Shown: positions 22,219-31,511 of the stretch, one piece after another
Numbering within the stretch: position 1 is the first letter of the stretch
Layout: each line of letters begins with the position of its first letter
Origin: Gemmatimonadota bacterium
GTDB taxonomy: Bacteria; Gemmatimonadota; Gemmatimonadetes; Gemmatimonadales; Gemmatimonadaceae
Direction of reading: 5' to 3'
Assembly (NCBI GenBank): GCA_028287345.1
Contig: JAQBPV010000442.1
Span: forward strand, 17,806 to 81,805
DNA: 64,000 bases
Translations under genes and position numbers: made by a program
Notes under the pieces: model-generated
Seen by the model: the letters and a program-made list of their open reading frames with translations, nothing else
The model's database searches: none
What the model was told of the DNA's origin: nothing

Positions 22219-22824
22219 ATGGGCGTGAACATCGAACCTGCGCGACCGGCTTCCGGACACGACGACTTGCCGCCCCTCCTCAAGCATGCGTGCGCCGGGG
22301 ACGAGGTTGCGGTGGAGCGCTTGCTCGTTCGCTTCCGCGATCGGATCCACCAGTGGGCCGCCCGCTACACGCACGACGCGGACGAGGCGGACGACGTCGC
22401 GCAGGAGGTGATGGTCGGCCTGCCTGATCGCGTGAAGCGGTTCGACCAGCGCCGCCCGTTCGCGGCGTGGCTGTACGTCCTCACCCGACGCGTCGCGCGC
22501 TCGACGCAACGGACGGCATCGCGGCGCAGGGACCTGCTCGCGTCGTTCGTCCCTGATGTCGACGAGGCCACCGACAGCCACGGTTCGACGGAGAATGCCG
22601 AGACCCTGAGCGCGCTCGTCCTGGGTTATTTCGACGCGCTGCCGCCGAGGCAGCGACAGGTGTTCGAGATGGTGGAGCTACGCGGCACACCGCACGCCGT
22701 TGTGGCGCGCGAGCTCGGCATGCAGGAGTCCACTGTTCGCGCGCACCTGTTCAAGGCGCGCGCAAGCATCCGGACCAAGTTGCTGGAACATCACGAAGCG
22801 TTGGTACGGGAGTACCTCTCATGA
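22219..22824 (+). CDS. ECF-type RNA polymerase sigma factor
   Basis: 201 aa; DEADDVAQEVMVGLPDRVKRFDQRRPFAAWLYVLTRRVAR; region 4 VARELGMQESTVRAHLFKARASIRTKL. Confidence 0.92.
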   Translation: MGVNIEPARPASGHDDLPPLLKHACAGDEVAVERLLVRFRDRIHQWAARYTHDADEADDVAQEVMVGLPDRVKRFDQRRPFAAWLYVLTRRVARSTQRTASRRRDLLASFVPDVDEATDSHGSTENAETLSALVLGYFDALPPRQRQVFEMVELRGTPHAVVARELGMQESTVRAHLFKARASIRTKLLEHHEALVREYLS

Positions 22825-23240
22825 ACTGCACCGAGGCACGATCCGCCATGCTGGAATGCGAGCTCGCCGACCTGGCGCCGCAGGCGACCGGCAGGCTCGC
22901 ACGCCACATCGGGCGATGCAGCGATTGTCGCGCGCGCGCCGACGCGATCGTCGCGCGCACTGGGACGCTGCGAACGGCGCTCGCCGCACGAGGCCGACCC
23001 GGAGCGGAGCGAGTCTTCCGGCGTGGTCGCGCGATCGGCGCGTTATCGATTGCGGCGGGACTCGTCGTGGTCGTCGCCCTCGCGCGTCGCGCACCACATG
23101 CTCCAATCGCGCCGATACCTCAGGCGTTACAGCAACTCAGCCCGGTCACCATCGAGAACGCGCAGGGACGCGCGGTCACGGTCGTGGAGCGGCGGGACAC
23201 CATCGACGTCGTCTTTCACATTCGGGAGCCCAATGAATAG
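22821..23240 (+). CDS. Anti-sigma factor, zinc-finger type, single TM
   Basis: 139 aa; CTEARSAM...HIGRCSDCRARAD (H-x3-C-x2-C), TM segment, ATGA overlap with sigma gene. Confidence 0.8.
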   Translation: MNCTEARSAMLECELADLAPQATGRLARHIGRCSDCRARADAIVARTGTLRTALAARGRPGAERVFRRGRAIGALSIAAGLVVVVALARRAPHAPIAPIPQALQQLSPVTIENAQGRAVTVVERRDTIDVVFHIREPNE

Positions 23241-23886
23241 AATCGTGTTGTGCGCGACGCTCCTCTGCAGCGCGGTCTCCCTCCCCGTCGCCGCCCAGGG
23301 GCCGGCGGCCGGCGTGCGCTTCCATCTCCGGCTCATCTCGGCCGATACGGGCGTCGCGGCCGTCGCGGCGCTCGATCGGGAGGCGCAGCTGAAACAGGAC
23401 GAGATCGAGCGTCGTGCGCGGGCGCTCTCCGGCATACGAGCAGGTGCGAAGATGCCGGCAGTCTCGGCCCCGAACGCGCTCATTGGGAAGCCCTCCATGG
23501 TGTACGTGAAGTGCGTGCGCCCCGACTCCGGAAAATGGAAGCGCGAGTCACCCGGGTGCGGGCCGCAGGTGAACGACTCGACATACAAGTTGCTTGCGGA
23601 GTCGACCGTGACCTCCGACGCCCAGGGGCATCTGAGCGAGCGCCTGATCTGGGCCGGCGGCGACGCGGTCGTGGAGCTCGATGCGTCGGAGCGGTCGGGG
23701 GTGGGTTCGACCGAGCGCATGCGGTTGAAGATCGGCTTCTGGCCGCGGCTGGCCAAGGGTGCGGCGGCGCCGCAGGAGACCGCACTGCGCATGACGAACG
23801 CCGCCGCCATCTTCGGTAAGTCGGTTATGATGACCGTGCTGTTCAAGGACGGCGCTCAGATACTGCTCGTGGTACCGGAGCGATGA
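23233..23886 (+). CDS. Hypothetical secreted protein
   Basis: 217 aa from ATG 23233 (MNRIVLCATLLCSAVSLPVAAQ signal peptide), overlapping anti-sigma 3' end. Confidence 0.7.
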   Translation: MNRIVLCATLLCSAVSLPVAAQGPAAGVRFHLRLISADTGVAAVAALDREAQLKQDEIERRARALSGIRAGAKMPAVSAPNALIGKPSMVYVKCVRPDSGKWKRESPGCGPQVNDSTYKLLAESTVTSDAQGHLSERLIWAGGDAVVELDASERSGVGSTERMRLKIGFWPRLAKGAAAPQETALRMTNAAAIFGKSVMMTVLFKDGAQILLVVPER

Positions 23887-23900
23887 GGTCGGCGATGTCG

Positions 23901-24110
23901 TCAGCCGGGCGTTCCGCCCGACCCACCGCCAGAGCTCTGCGAAGCGCCGGTCCCACCGGATCCCTTGGCGCCGGACGACCCGTACTTCCCCTGGGCTTTG
24001 CGGCTGCTGTCCGTCTTCCCCTGATCGGTGCCGGACTGACCCTTGCCACCCTGCCCGCCCGGCATGCCGTCCTTTTCGCCGCCCTTCTTGCCCTTGCCCT
24101 TGTCCGCCAT
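23901..24110 (-). CDS. Small Gly/Lys/Ser-rich low-complexity protein
   Basis: 69 aa MADKGKGKKGGEKDGMPGGQGGKGQSGTDQGK...; GAGGT-like RBS upstream of ATG 24110; no homologue recognised. Confidence 0.45.
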   Translation of the reverse strand: MADKGKGKKGGEKDGMPGGQGGKGQSGTDQGKTDSSRKAQGKYGSSGAKGSGGTGASQSSGGGSGGTPG

Positions 24111-24174
24111 GATCTCGACCTCGCGATGTGAGTCGGTTCACCGCTGGGTAGGGCATAAATAGGGCCCTCGCTCC

Positions 24175-25560
24175 TTACCTCTTGGTCCAGATGACGATCA
24201 CGCCACAACCACGGTTCGCGCCTGGCGGACCACCAGCCAGATCGTTGTAGACCTCCATCGCGCCGATGTCGTACGGATGAATGATGCTGAGATCCTGATT
24301 CTGCATGTTGTCGATCACGATGTTCGGCGCGCAGTTGCGCCCGGCACCACCGCCTCTCGTGCTCACGACTCTCGAATCGAATCCCGATCCAACGACGCGA
24401 AAGCCCGGCATCATGCGAAACAGTTCGGCAGTCTCGGACGCGTGACGCTGGGTAATCTGCTCCTCGGTGAAATACCGGCCGACCGACGAGCGCTTGTGCT
24501 GCTCGAACTCCCGATACCTGCTGCGCTGCGCGATGACACGAACGGAGTCGAGTGACACTATGCGGTCGACCGACAGCTGGATGTCGACCGTACGTCCACT
24601 GCGCAGCGCGACCGGCATTCGACCGATGAAGTACCCGATGCGAAGAGCCTCGACCAGCTGGCTACCCGCGGGCAGTCCACTGAGCCTGAAGTGGCCGAGT
24701 GAATCGGTGCGCGCCGTGCCCGCGGCGTCCTCTACGCGAATCGTGACGTCGGCGAGCGGCAGGCCGGTGGAGTTGCGCACCGTTCCCGTGAGGACGGCGG
24801 TTCCAGTGAGCGGAGGCGGCTCAGTGGTGTCGGCACTGACCAACGCGCGTGACGCGACCGCACTGAAGGTAAGGTCGAGTCGCCTGAAGCCAACGCTGTC
24901 GGAGACTTCGGTACGAAGCACGCTGCCCGCGCGTCCGCCCGCCTGCACCTGCAGCAGCAGATAGCTGCCCGTGGGAACGCCGCACAATCGATAGATGCCC
25001 GCGGAGTCCACGCGCACGCTTCCTGATCGTGCAGCGGTCATCGTTTGCAGCGTCGTTCGATCGATGGTGATGTCGTTCCACGTCACCGCGACCGATGCGC
25101 CGATGAGTGGCCGGTCGGTGTCCGCGTCAGTTACCGTCCCAACGACTGCGCCAGTATTCGCGGCAAGCAGCAGCCCTGGACAGGCGGCACGGCGCAAGGT
25201 GGCGCCGGATGGAATGCCGAGATCGACGCGCGCTCTCTCTCCGGCCGTAAGCACGACTTCGCGCGCTGCGACGGGCACGTCGAGCGAGTCGAGCGTCGGA
25301 TGGGTGAACAACACGGAGTAGCGTCCGGCAGTGAGACTGTCGAGGTGATAGCGACCATCCTTGTCGGAGACGACCGTCCGCATGAACTCCGGCTGTGCGG
25401 GTTCGATGCGAGTGATGTAGATGATGGCGTCGGACAGCGGCTTGTAATGCGTGCTGTCGGTCAACACGCCGTCGATGCGCGCGGGCTGTTGGGCGACGGC
25501 TCGCTCTGCAGCGAGTGCGAGCGTCATGATCACAAGAGCGGCGACGATGCGGTTCGTCAT
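24175..25560 (-). CDS. Carboxypeptidase-regulatory-like repeat protein with C-terminal TonB plug-like domain
   Basis: 461 aa from ATG 25560 (MTNRIVAALVIMTLALAAERAVAQ); several CarboxypepD-reg-like repeats, ends CAPNIVIDNMQNQDLSIIHPYDIGAMEVYN...GCGVIVIWTKR. Confidence 0.8.
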   Translation of the reverse strand: MTNRIVAALVIMTLALAAERAVAQQPARIDGVLTDSTHYKPLSDAIIYITRIEPAQPEFMRTVVSDKDGRYHLDSLTAGRYSVLFTHPTLDSLDVPVAAREVVLTAGERARVDLGIPSGATLRRAACPGLLLAANTGAVVGTVTDADTDRPLIGASVAVTWNDITIDRTTLQTMTAARSGSVRVDSAGIYRLCGVPTGSYLLLQVQAGGRAGSVLRTEVSDSVGFRRLDLTFSAVASRALVSADTTEPPPLTGTAVLTGTVRNSTGLPLADVTIRVEDAAGTARTDSLGHFRLSGLPAGSQLVEALRIGYFIGRMPVALRSGRTVDIQLSVDRIVSLDSVRVIAQRSRYREFEQHKRSSVGRYFTEEQITQRHASETAELFRMMPGFRVVGSGFDSRVVSTRGGGAGRNCAPNIVIDNMQNQDLSIIHPYDIGAMEVYNDLAGGPPGANRGCGVIVIWTKR

Positions 25561-25697
25561 CGGGGAGAAGATACGCACGATTCTGACATTCGCGACAGGA
25601 AGCAGGTGCCTCGATCGCTGCGCTCCTGTCGGGAGGACAGAGATACCGCTAAGATCTGCCGTCACCGCGCCACGCTCGCTCCCCAGGTGAGACCGAC

Positions 25698-26450
25698 ATG
25701 CGACGCATCGTGCTGCAGGTTCTCGGACTCGCACTACTCTCCCAGCCGCTCGCGGCGCAGACCGCCGACGACGTCATCGCCCGCTACATCAAGACCATCG
25801 GCGGGATGGAAACCATCCAGGCGGCGAAGTCGCTGCGACGGACAGGCAAGTTCATCGGAGGCGGCGGCTTCGAGGCCAAGGTCGTCCAGGAGAACAAGCG
25901 ACCAAACCTCGTGCGCGAGGAGTTCTCACTTCAGGGCATGACGGCCATCAACGCCTACGACGGCAGGGCGGGATGGAAGATCGATCCCTTCGGCGGCAAG
26001 AAGGATCCCGAATCGCTGAGCGAGGACGAGATGCATGGCATCCTCCTCGACGCCGACTTCGACGAGCCGCTCATCAACTACCGGGAGAAGGGAAACAAGG
26101 TCGAATTGGTGGGCACCGAACAGATCGAGGGCACCGACGTCTACAAGCTGAAAGTGTCGCTGCCCAACGGCGACGTGCGCCATTACTACATGGACACCGA
26201 CTCCTACGTGCCGATCAAGATGGAGGAGAAGCGACTGATCCGCGGCAGCGAGCAGGAGTTCGAGACGACGCTCGGCGATTACAAGGCGGTGAATGGCTGG
26301 TTCATGCCTTTCTCCATCGAGAGTGGACCGAAGGGACAGGACAAGAGCACGGTGACGTACGAGAAGATCGAAGCCAACGTGCCGCTCGATGATCGGCGCT
26401 TCAGCAAACCCATCGTGGCTACGAAGCCCGCGTCACCGGAGAGGAACTGA
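25698..26450 (+). CDS. Outer-membrane lipoprotein-sorting-like periplasmic protein
   Basis: 250 aa, signal peptide; YIKTIGGMETIQAAKSLRRTGKF...YYMDTDSYVPIKMEEKRLIRGSEQEFETTLGDYKAVNGWFMPFSIE. Confidence 0.8.
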   Translation: MRRIVLQVLGLALLSQPLAAQTADDVIARYIKTIGGMETIQAAKSLRRTGKFIGGGGFEAKVVQENKRPNLVREEFSLQGMTAINAYDGRAGWKIDPFGGKKDPESLSEDEMHGILLDADFDEPLINYREKGNKVELVGTEQIEGTDVYKLKVSLPNGDVRHYYMDTDSYVPIKMEEKRLIRGSEQEFETTLGDYKAVNGWFMPFSIESGPKGQDKSTVTYEKIEANVPLDDRRFSKPIVATKPASPERN

Positions 26451-26452
26451 CC

Positions 26453-29400
26453 ATGCGCGCACGCTCTTACGTTGTGCTCTTGACGTTGGTGCTGTTCGCA
26501 GGTCGACTAGCCGCACAACAGTCAACTGTGAAGGTCGACTCCGAGACGATCTCCGGACTCGGCGCGCGCAACATCGGCTCGGCGGCGATGAGCGGCCGCA
26601 TCGCCGCAGTCGACGCTGTCCATGAAGGAAACCGTCTCACCGTATACCTCGGCTCCGCGAGCGGCGGCGTATGGAAGTCGGTGAACGGCGGCACGACCTA
26701 CAAGCCGATCTTCGACAAGCAGGATGTACAGTCGATCGGCGCGGTGACGATCGACCCGACGAATCCGCGAACGATCTGGGTCGGCACCGGCGAAGCGTGG
26801 ACACGCAACAGCGTCTCCATCGGCGACGGCGTGTACAAGTCCACCGACGGCGGCGACAACTGGACCAACCTCGGACTCCGCGAGTCCGAGCGCATCGCGA
26901 AGATTCTCGTCGATCCATCAGCGCCCAACACGGTTTACGTCTGCGTCCCGGGAAAGCTCTGGAGCGACAGCGACGAGCGTGGCGTCTACAAGACGACCGA
27001 CGGCGGAAAGAGTTGGAACAAGGTGCTCAGGGGCGCGAACGCATCCACCGGATGCTCGATGATGTCGATGGATCCGAAAGATCCCAAGACCATCTACGCC
27101 GGCATGTGGGATTTCCGCCGAAAGGGGTGGACCTTCCGCTCCGGCGGTGACGGTCCGGAGGCGCCGAGTGCCAGTGGGCTGCTCAAGAGCACGGATGGCG
27201 GCGCGACGTGGTCTGACCTCACTGCGACGAGCGCGCAGGGATTGCCGACAAAGCCGTGGGGACGCGTCGCCGTGGCAGTCGCGCCATCGAACCCGAACGT
27301 CGTCTACGCATTCATCGAAGCGGTGCCGCCAAAGAACGCGCTCTATCGCTCGGACGACGGCGGCAAGACGTGGCAGATGCGCGATCGCAGCCAGAATATG
27401 ATCTGGCGACCGTTCTATTTCGCCAACCTCATCGTCGATCCGAAGGACGAGAACCGCGTCTTCAAGCCCGACGGTCCGCTGATCCTCAGCACTGACGGAG
27501 GGCAGAGCTTCAGCAACATCTCCGGCGGCGCACATGGGGACTTTCACGACGTGTGGATCGATCCGAAGAGCACCGATCGTCTCATCACCGGCGACGACGG
27601 CGGCGTGTGGTACTCGTACGACGGCGGCAACAAGTGGTGGAAGGGAGAGAACCTGCCGGTATCGCAGTTCTACCACGTGAGCGTCGACATGGATCGACCG
27701 TATCGCGTCTACGGCGGACTCCAGGACAACAGCAGCTGGGTCGGCGAGTCAGCGTACCCAGGCGGCATCACCAACAGTCGGTGGGAGAACATGTACGGCG
27801 GCGACGGCTTCTGGATGTTCGCTGATCCGGTCGATCCCGACTACGTGTACGCCGAGGCGCAAGGCGGAGAGATCGGTCGCATCAATCGCAAGACGCACGA
27901 GTCGCGACCCATCAAGCCCCTGCCGCTCTACCAGGAAAAGAAGCTCCGCTTCAACTGGAATACGCCGATTCACCTGAGCACCGTGAACAAGGGCACGCTG
28001 TACATCGGCGCGGAGTTTCTCTTCCGCTCGCGCGACTTCGGGGAGTCGTGGGACCGCGTGTCGCCCGACCTCACGACGAACGATCCGGCGAAGCAGAAGC
28101 AGGAGGAGTCCGGCGGCGTGACCATCGACAACTCCGCGGCAGAGATGCACACGTCGATCTACACCATCTCGGAGTCGCCGAGGAACGCGAGGATCATCTG
28201 GGTCGGCACGGACGACGGCAACGTCCAGCTGACGCGCGATGCCGGAAAGACATGGACGAACATGGTGGCGAACATTCGCGGCCTGCCGAAGAACGCGTGG
28301 GTCTCGTCGATCGAAGCGGGGCGACACGAGGACGGCGTGGTGTACGCGACCTTCGACCTGCACACCTTCGGCGACATGCGGCCGTATGCGTATCGGTCGG
28401 CGGATTTCGGCAAGACGTGGACGCCGCTGGTGGCAGCGAACAGTCCCGTGCGCGGCTACGCCCACGTCGTGAAGGAAGATCTCGTCAACCCGGATCTCCT
28501 CTTTCTCGGCACGGAGTTCGGACTGTGGATCTCCGTGGACCGCGGTGCGAACTGGTCACGCTTCAAGGGTGGCGATCTTCCGAATGTCGCCGTTCGCGAC
28601 CTCGCGATTCATCCGCGCGACAACGACCTCGTGATCGCCACACACGGCCGAGGGATTTGGATCGTGGACGACATCACGCCGCTTCGCGCGCTCACGCCGC
28701 AGGCGCTCGCGAGCGACGTGATGTTCGCGAAGGTGCGGCCGACCATCGCGAGGGCCTCCGCCGGTGGTGGATGGGTCAATGGCGACGCGTCATTCGTCGG
28801 CCCCAACCCGCCCGATGACGCGATGATCACCTACTACCTGAAGAAGCGGCACATCTTCGGCGACATGAAGCTCGAGGTGCTCGACTCGGCAGGTCACATC
28901 GTCGGTACGCTGCCGAGCAGCAAGCGGCGTGGCTTGAGCCGAGTCGCCTGGTCGATGCGGTTGAAGGCGCCAACCGTGCCCGCTGCTGCGTCGGCGGCTG
29001 GAGGAGCGTCGGTTGGGCCACGCGTGTTGCCGGGCAACTACACCGTGCGCATGACGAAGGACAACAAGGTGTTCACGACGGCATTGCAGGTGCTTCCCGA
29101 TCCGCGGTCAAAGCATTCCGCGGCAGACCGGCGGGCACAGTTCGACCTCTCGATGAAGCTGTCGGGAATGCTCGGCGAGATGGCGGCCGCCGTGGATCGC
29201 ATGAACGACATCCGCTTCGCCCTCGAGGATCGTACAGGCAAGCTCTCGACGGGAGACACGCTCGCGCCGCGCCTGACACGCGCATCGTCAGACGTGGACG
29301 AGATGCGCAAGAAGATCGTGGCGACCAAGGAGGGCGGCATGATCACCGGCGAGGAGCGCTTGCGCGAGAATCTTGCCGACCTGTATGGCAACGTGATCTT

Positions 29401-29569
29401 CTACGACGGTCGTCCATCGCGAGCGGAGTTCACGCGCACGGGTGCGATCGGCCGAGAGTTGACGGACATCTCGCGCACGTTCGACCAGTGGATCAATCGC
29501 GAGCTGGGAGGAATCAATTCGGCGCTCAAGACGAGACAGCTCGACCCGATCCCCGTGCTGGTGCCGTAG
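26453..29569 (+). CDS. VPS10/sortilin-like BNR-repeat beta-propeller protein
   Basis: 1038 aa; repeated YKSTDGGDNW/YKTTDGGKSW/LKSTDGGATW BNR (Asp-box) motifs, signal peptide. Confidence 0.92.
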   Translation: MRARSYVVLLTLVLFAGRLAAQQSTVKVDSETISGLGARNIGSAAMSGRIAAVDAVHEGNRLTVYLGSASGGVWKSVNGGTTYKPIFDKQDVQSIGAVTIDPTNPRTIWVGTGEAWTRNSVSIGDGVYKSTDGGDNWTNLGLRESERIAKILVDPSAPNTVYVCVPGKLWSDSDERGVYKTTDGGKSWNKVLRGANASTGCSMMSMDPKDPKTIYAGMWDFRRKGWTFRSGGDGPEAPSASGLLKSTDGGATWSDLTATSAQGLPTKPWGRVAVAVAPSNPNVVYAFIEAVPPKNALYRSDDGGKTWQMRDRSQNMIWRPFYFANLIVDPKDENRVFKPDGPLILSTDGGQSFSNISGGAHGDFHDVWIDPKSTDRLITGDDGGVWYSYDGGNKWWKGENLPVSQFYHVSVDMDRPYRVYGGLQDNSSWVGESAYPGGITNSRWENMYGGDGFWMFADPVDPDYVYAEAQGGEIGRINRKTHESRPIKPLPLYQEKKLRFNWNTPIHLSTVNKGTLYIGAEFLFRSRDFGESWDRVSPDLTTNDPAKQKQEESGGVTIDNSAAEMHTSIYTISESPRNARIIWVGTDDGNVQLTRDAGKTWTNMVANIRGLPKNAWVSSIEAGRHEDGVVYATFDLHTFGDMRPYAYRSADFGKTWTPLVAANSPVRGYAHVVKEDLVNPDLLFLGTEFGLWISVDRGANWSRFKGGDLPNVAVRDLAIHPRDNDLVIATHGRGIWIVDDITPLRALTPQALASDVMFAKVRPTIARASAGGGWVNGDASFVGPNPPDDAMITYYLKKRHIFGDMKLEVLDSAGHIVGTLPSSKRRGLSRVAWSMRLKAPTVPAAASAAGGASVGPRVLPGNYTVRMTKDNKVFTTALQVLPDPRSKHSAADRRAQFDLSMKLSGMLGEMAAAVDRMNDIRFALEDRTGKLSTGDTLAPRLTRASSDVDEMRKKIVATKEGGMITGEERLRENLADLYGNVIFYDGRPSRAEFTRTGAIGRELTDISRTFDQWINRELGGINSALKTRQLDPIPVLVP

Positions 29570-29584
29570 CGGTTGTCACCCGAG

Positions 29585-30829
29585 CTACTTCGACGCCTTT
29601 GGAAGCGAGAGCGTGAACGTCGACCATTGATCGACCTTGCTTTGGACGCGGAGTTCGCCATTCATCGCTTTCGCGAGGTCACTGCTGATGGCGAGACCAA
29701 GGCCGGTGCCTTCCTGCTTGCTGGTGAGCGAACGGCCCACTTGGACGAAGGGCTGGAAGATGGCGTCGATCGCTTCTTCGGGAATGCCGATTCCCGTGTC
29801 GTGTACGCTGAGCTCGTAGCAGTCACCCCGCTCCTCGCAGCGGATGGAGATGGCCCCGCCGGAGGCCGTGAACTTCACCGAGTTCGACATCAGGTTGATG
29901 AGTATCTGCTCGATCTTGGACCGGTCGCCGGCGACGATGGCGCCGTCGAAATCTCCCAGCTCCAAACGAAGGTTCTTCGCAATGGCCTGCGGCTCGATCA
30001 TCGGCACCACCGCGTCCACGACGTCCTGCAGTGCTACCGGGCCGACATCGACCGTCAATCGCCCGGCTTCGAGGCGGCTGAAGTTGAGGATGTCGTTGAT
30101 GATGGCGAGGAGATGCTGCTGGCTGTTGCGAATGCGCTCGAGGTACTGCGTCTGCTGTGGTGAGATGGTTCCGCCGATCCCGGTGAGGAGCAGGTCGGCG
30201 TAGCCGCCGATCGCGTTCAACGGTGTACGTAGCTCGTGGCTCATCGCGGCGAGAAACGACGCCTTGACCTGATTCGCCTCTTCTGCCTGGTCGACGCGGC
30301 GGGCCGCGGCGAGGGCCCGCAACTCAGCCGCGCGTCGTTCGGTGAGGTCGCGCGTGACCTTCGCAAAGCCGACGAGCCGCCCCGTGCCATCGCGGAGGGC
30401 CGTGATGACGATATTCGCCCAGAAGCGCGTGCCGTCCTTTCGCACGCGCCAGCCTTCGTCCTCGACACGCCCCTCACGCGACGCGACTTCGAGCTCCCAG
30501 GCTGGCTTCGTGTACTTCTCCTCTTCGGTATAGAAGACAGAGAAGTGCTTGCCGATGATCTCCTCCGGCAGGTAGCCCTTGAACCGCTGCGCGCCGCGGT
30601 TCCAGCTCAGAACGTGGCCGGTCGCGTCCAGCGCGAAGATCGCGTAGTCCTGTACGCTCTCGACCAGAAGTTTATAGAGGCCGTCGCCTTCGCTGAACGG
30701 AGCGCCACCCATCCGCGCACTCGCGAAGGTCGCCGCGTCGGTTACGGCGTGCTCCGACGTCCGCGTCGAGACTCGCTCGGACACGGCATTGGAGACATCA
30801 GGACTGGTGCGGGTGCTGCGGTCGGCCAT
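29585..30829 (-). CDS. PAS-domain sensor histidine kinase
   Basis: PAS (YAIFALDATGHVLSWNRGAQRFKGYLPEEIIGKHFSVFY), H-box MSHELRTPLNAIGGYADLL, ATPase GTGLGLAIS; start ATG 30829. Confidence 0.93.
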   Translation of the reverse strand: MADRSTRTSPDVSNAVSERVSTRTSEHAVTDAATFASARMGGAPFSEGDGLYKLLVESVQDYAIFALDATGHVLSWNRGAQRFKGYLPEEIIGKHFSVFYTEEEKYTKPAWELEVASREGRVEDEGWRVRKDGTRFWANIVITALRDGTGRLVGFAKVTRDLTERRAAELRALAAARRVDQAEEANQVKASFLAAMSHELRTPLNAIGGYADLLLTGIGGTISPQQTQYLERIRNSQQHLLAIINDILNFSRLEAGRLTVDVGPVALQDVVDAVVPMIEPQAIAKNLRLELGDFDGAIVAGDRSKIEQILINLMSNSVKFTASGGAISIRCEERGDCYELSVHDTGIGIPEEAIDAIFQPFVQVGRSLTSKQEGTGLGLAISSDLAKAMNGELRVQSKVDQWSTFTLSLPKASK

Positions 30830-30954
30830 GGCTGAGTGCGCTTCTTTTGGCGAAGGGTGGGGGTGAGGTATTGATAACGCACAGCGGAGGCCACGTGCGC
30901 GAGGAGCATGCAAATGCTATTCTGGTGGCCACCCACCGCCCAGGAGATGATCGC

Positions 30955-31479
30955 ATGGCCATGCTCATCGCGGCGAAGAACGCGAACCTCGAATCCTTCA
31001 AGCTCACCGCGCTGCAACAGGCTGCGGACGCGGCGGAAATCGCTGCACAGGCGATGGTTGACTATCCACCAGCGCTCACGCCGGTGACGGTCGCCCAATT
31101 CCTGCTCGAGTCGAACTGGGGGCGAAGCGGTATGGGCGACGCGAACAACTACTTCGGTATAAAGGCGCGCGCTGGCGAGCCGTTCGTAATGAAGGACACG
31201 ACCGAGTTCGTGAGCGGGAAACCGGTGAAGGTGCAACAGCCCTTCCGCCGCTACGAGTCGATGGCGGACTGCTTTGCCGATCATGCACGGCTGATCTGCA
31301 ACCGCATGAGCAACGGCAAGAAGATCTACGCCAAGGCACTCTCGAATCCGAACGATCCCGTCGCCTTCGCGAATGCGCTCACCGGCATATACGCGACGGA
31401 CCCGCAATACGGAAGCAAGCTTGTCGCGATCATGAAGGATCGCGGCCTGCTGGAGACGTTCGGCTTCACGATTTCGTAG
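30955..31479 (+). CDS. Glucosaminidase-domain (FlgJ-like) protein
   Basis: TPVTVAQFLLESNWGRSGMGDANNYFGIKA; ATG 30955 with CAGGAG RBS at 30941. Confidence 0.8.
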   Translation: MAMLIAAKNANLESFKLTALQQAADAAEIAAQAMVDYPPALTPVTVAQFLLESNWGRSGMGDANNYFGIKARAGEPFVMKDTTEFVSGKPVKVQQPFRRYESMADCFADHARLICNRMSNGKKIYAKALSNPNDPVAFANALTGIYATDPQYGSKLVAIMKDRGLLETFGFTIS

Positions 31480-31491
31480 CGTTACTCTTTC

Positions 31492-31511
31492 GCGAGGCTC
31501 CGCCGCCTCGC
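31492..31511. terminator. Short hairpin between convergent genes
   Basis: GCGAGGC (31492-31498)/GCCTCGC (31505-31511), no long U-tract. Confidence 0.4.
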
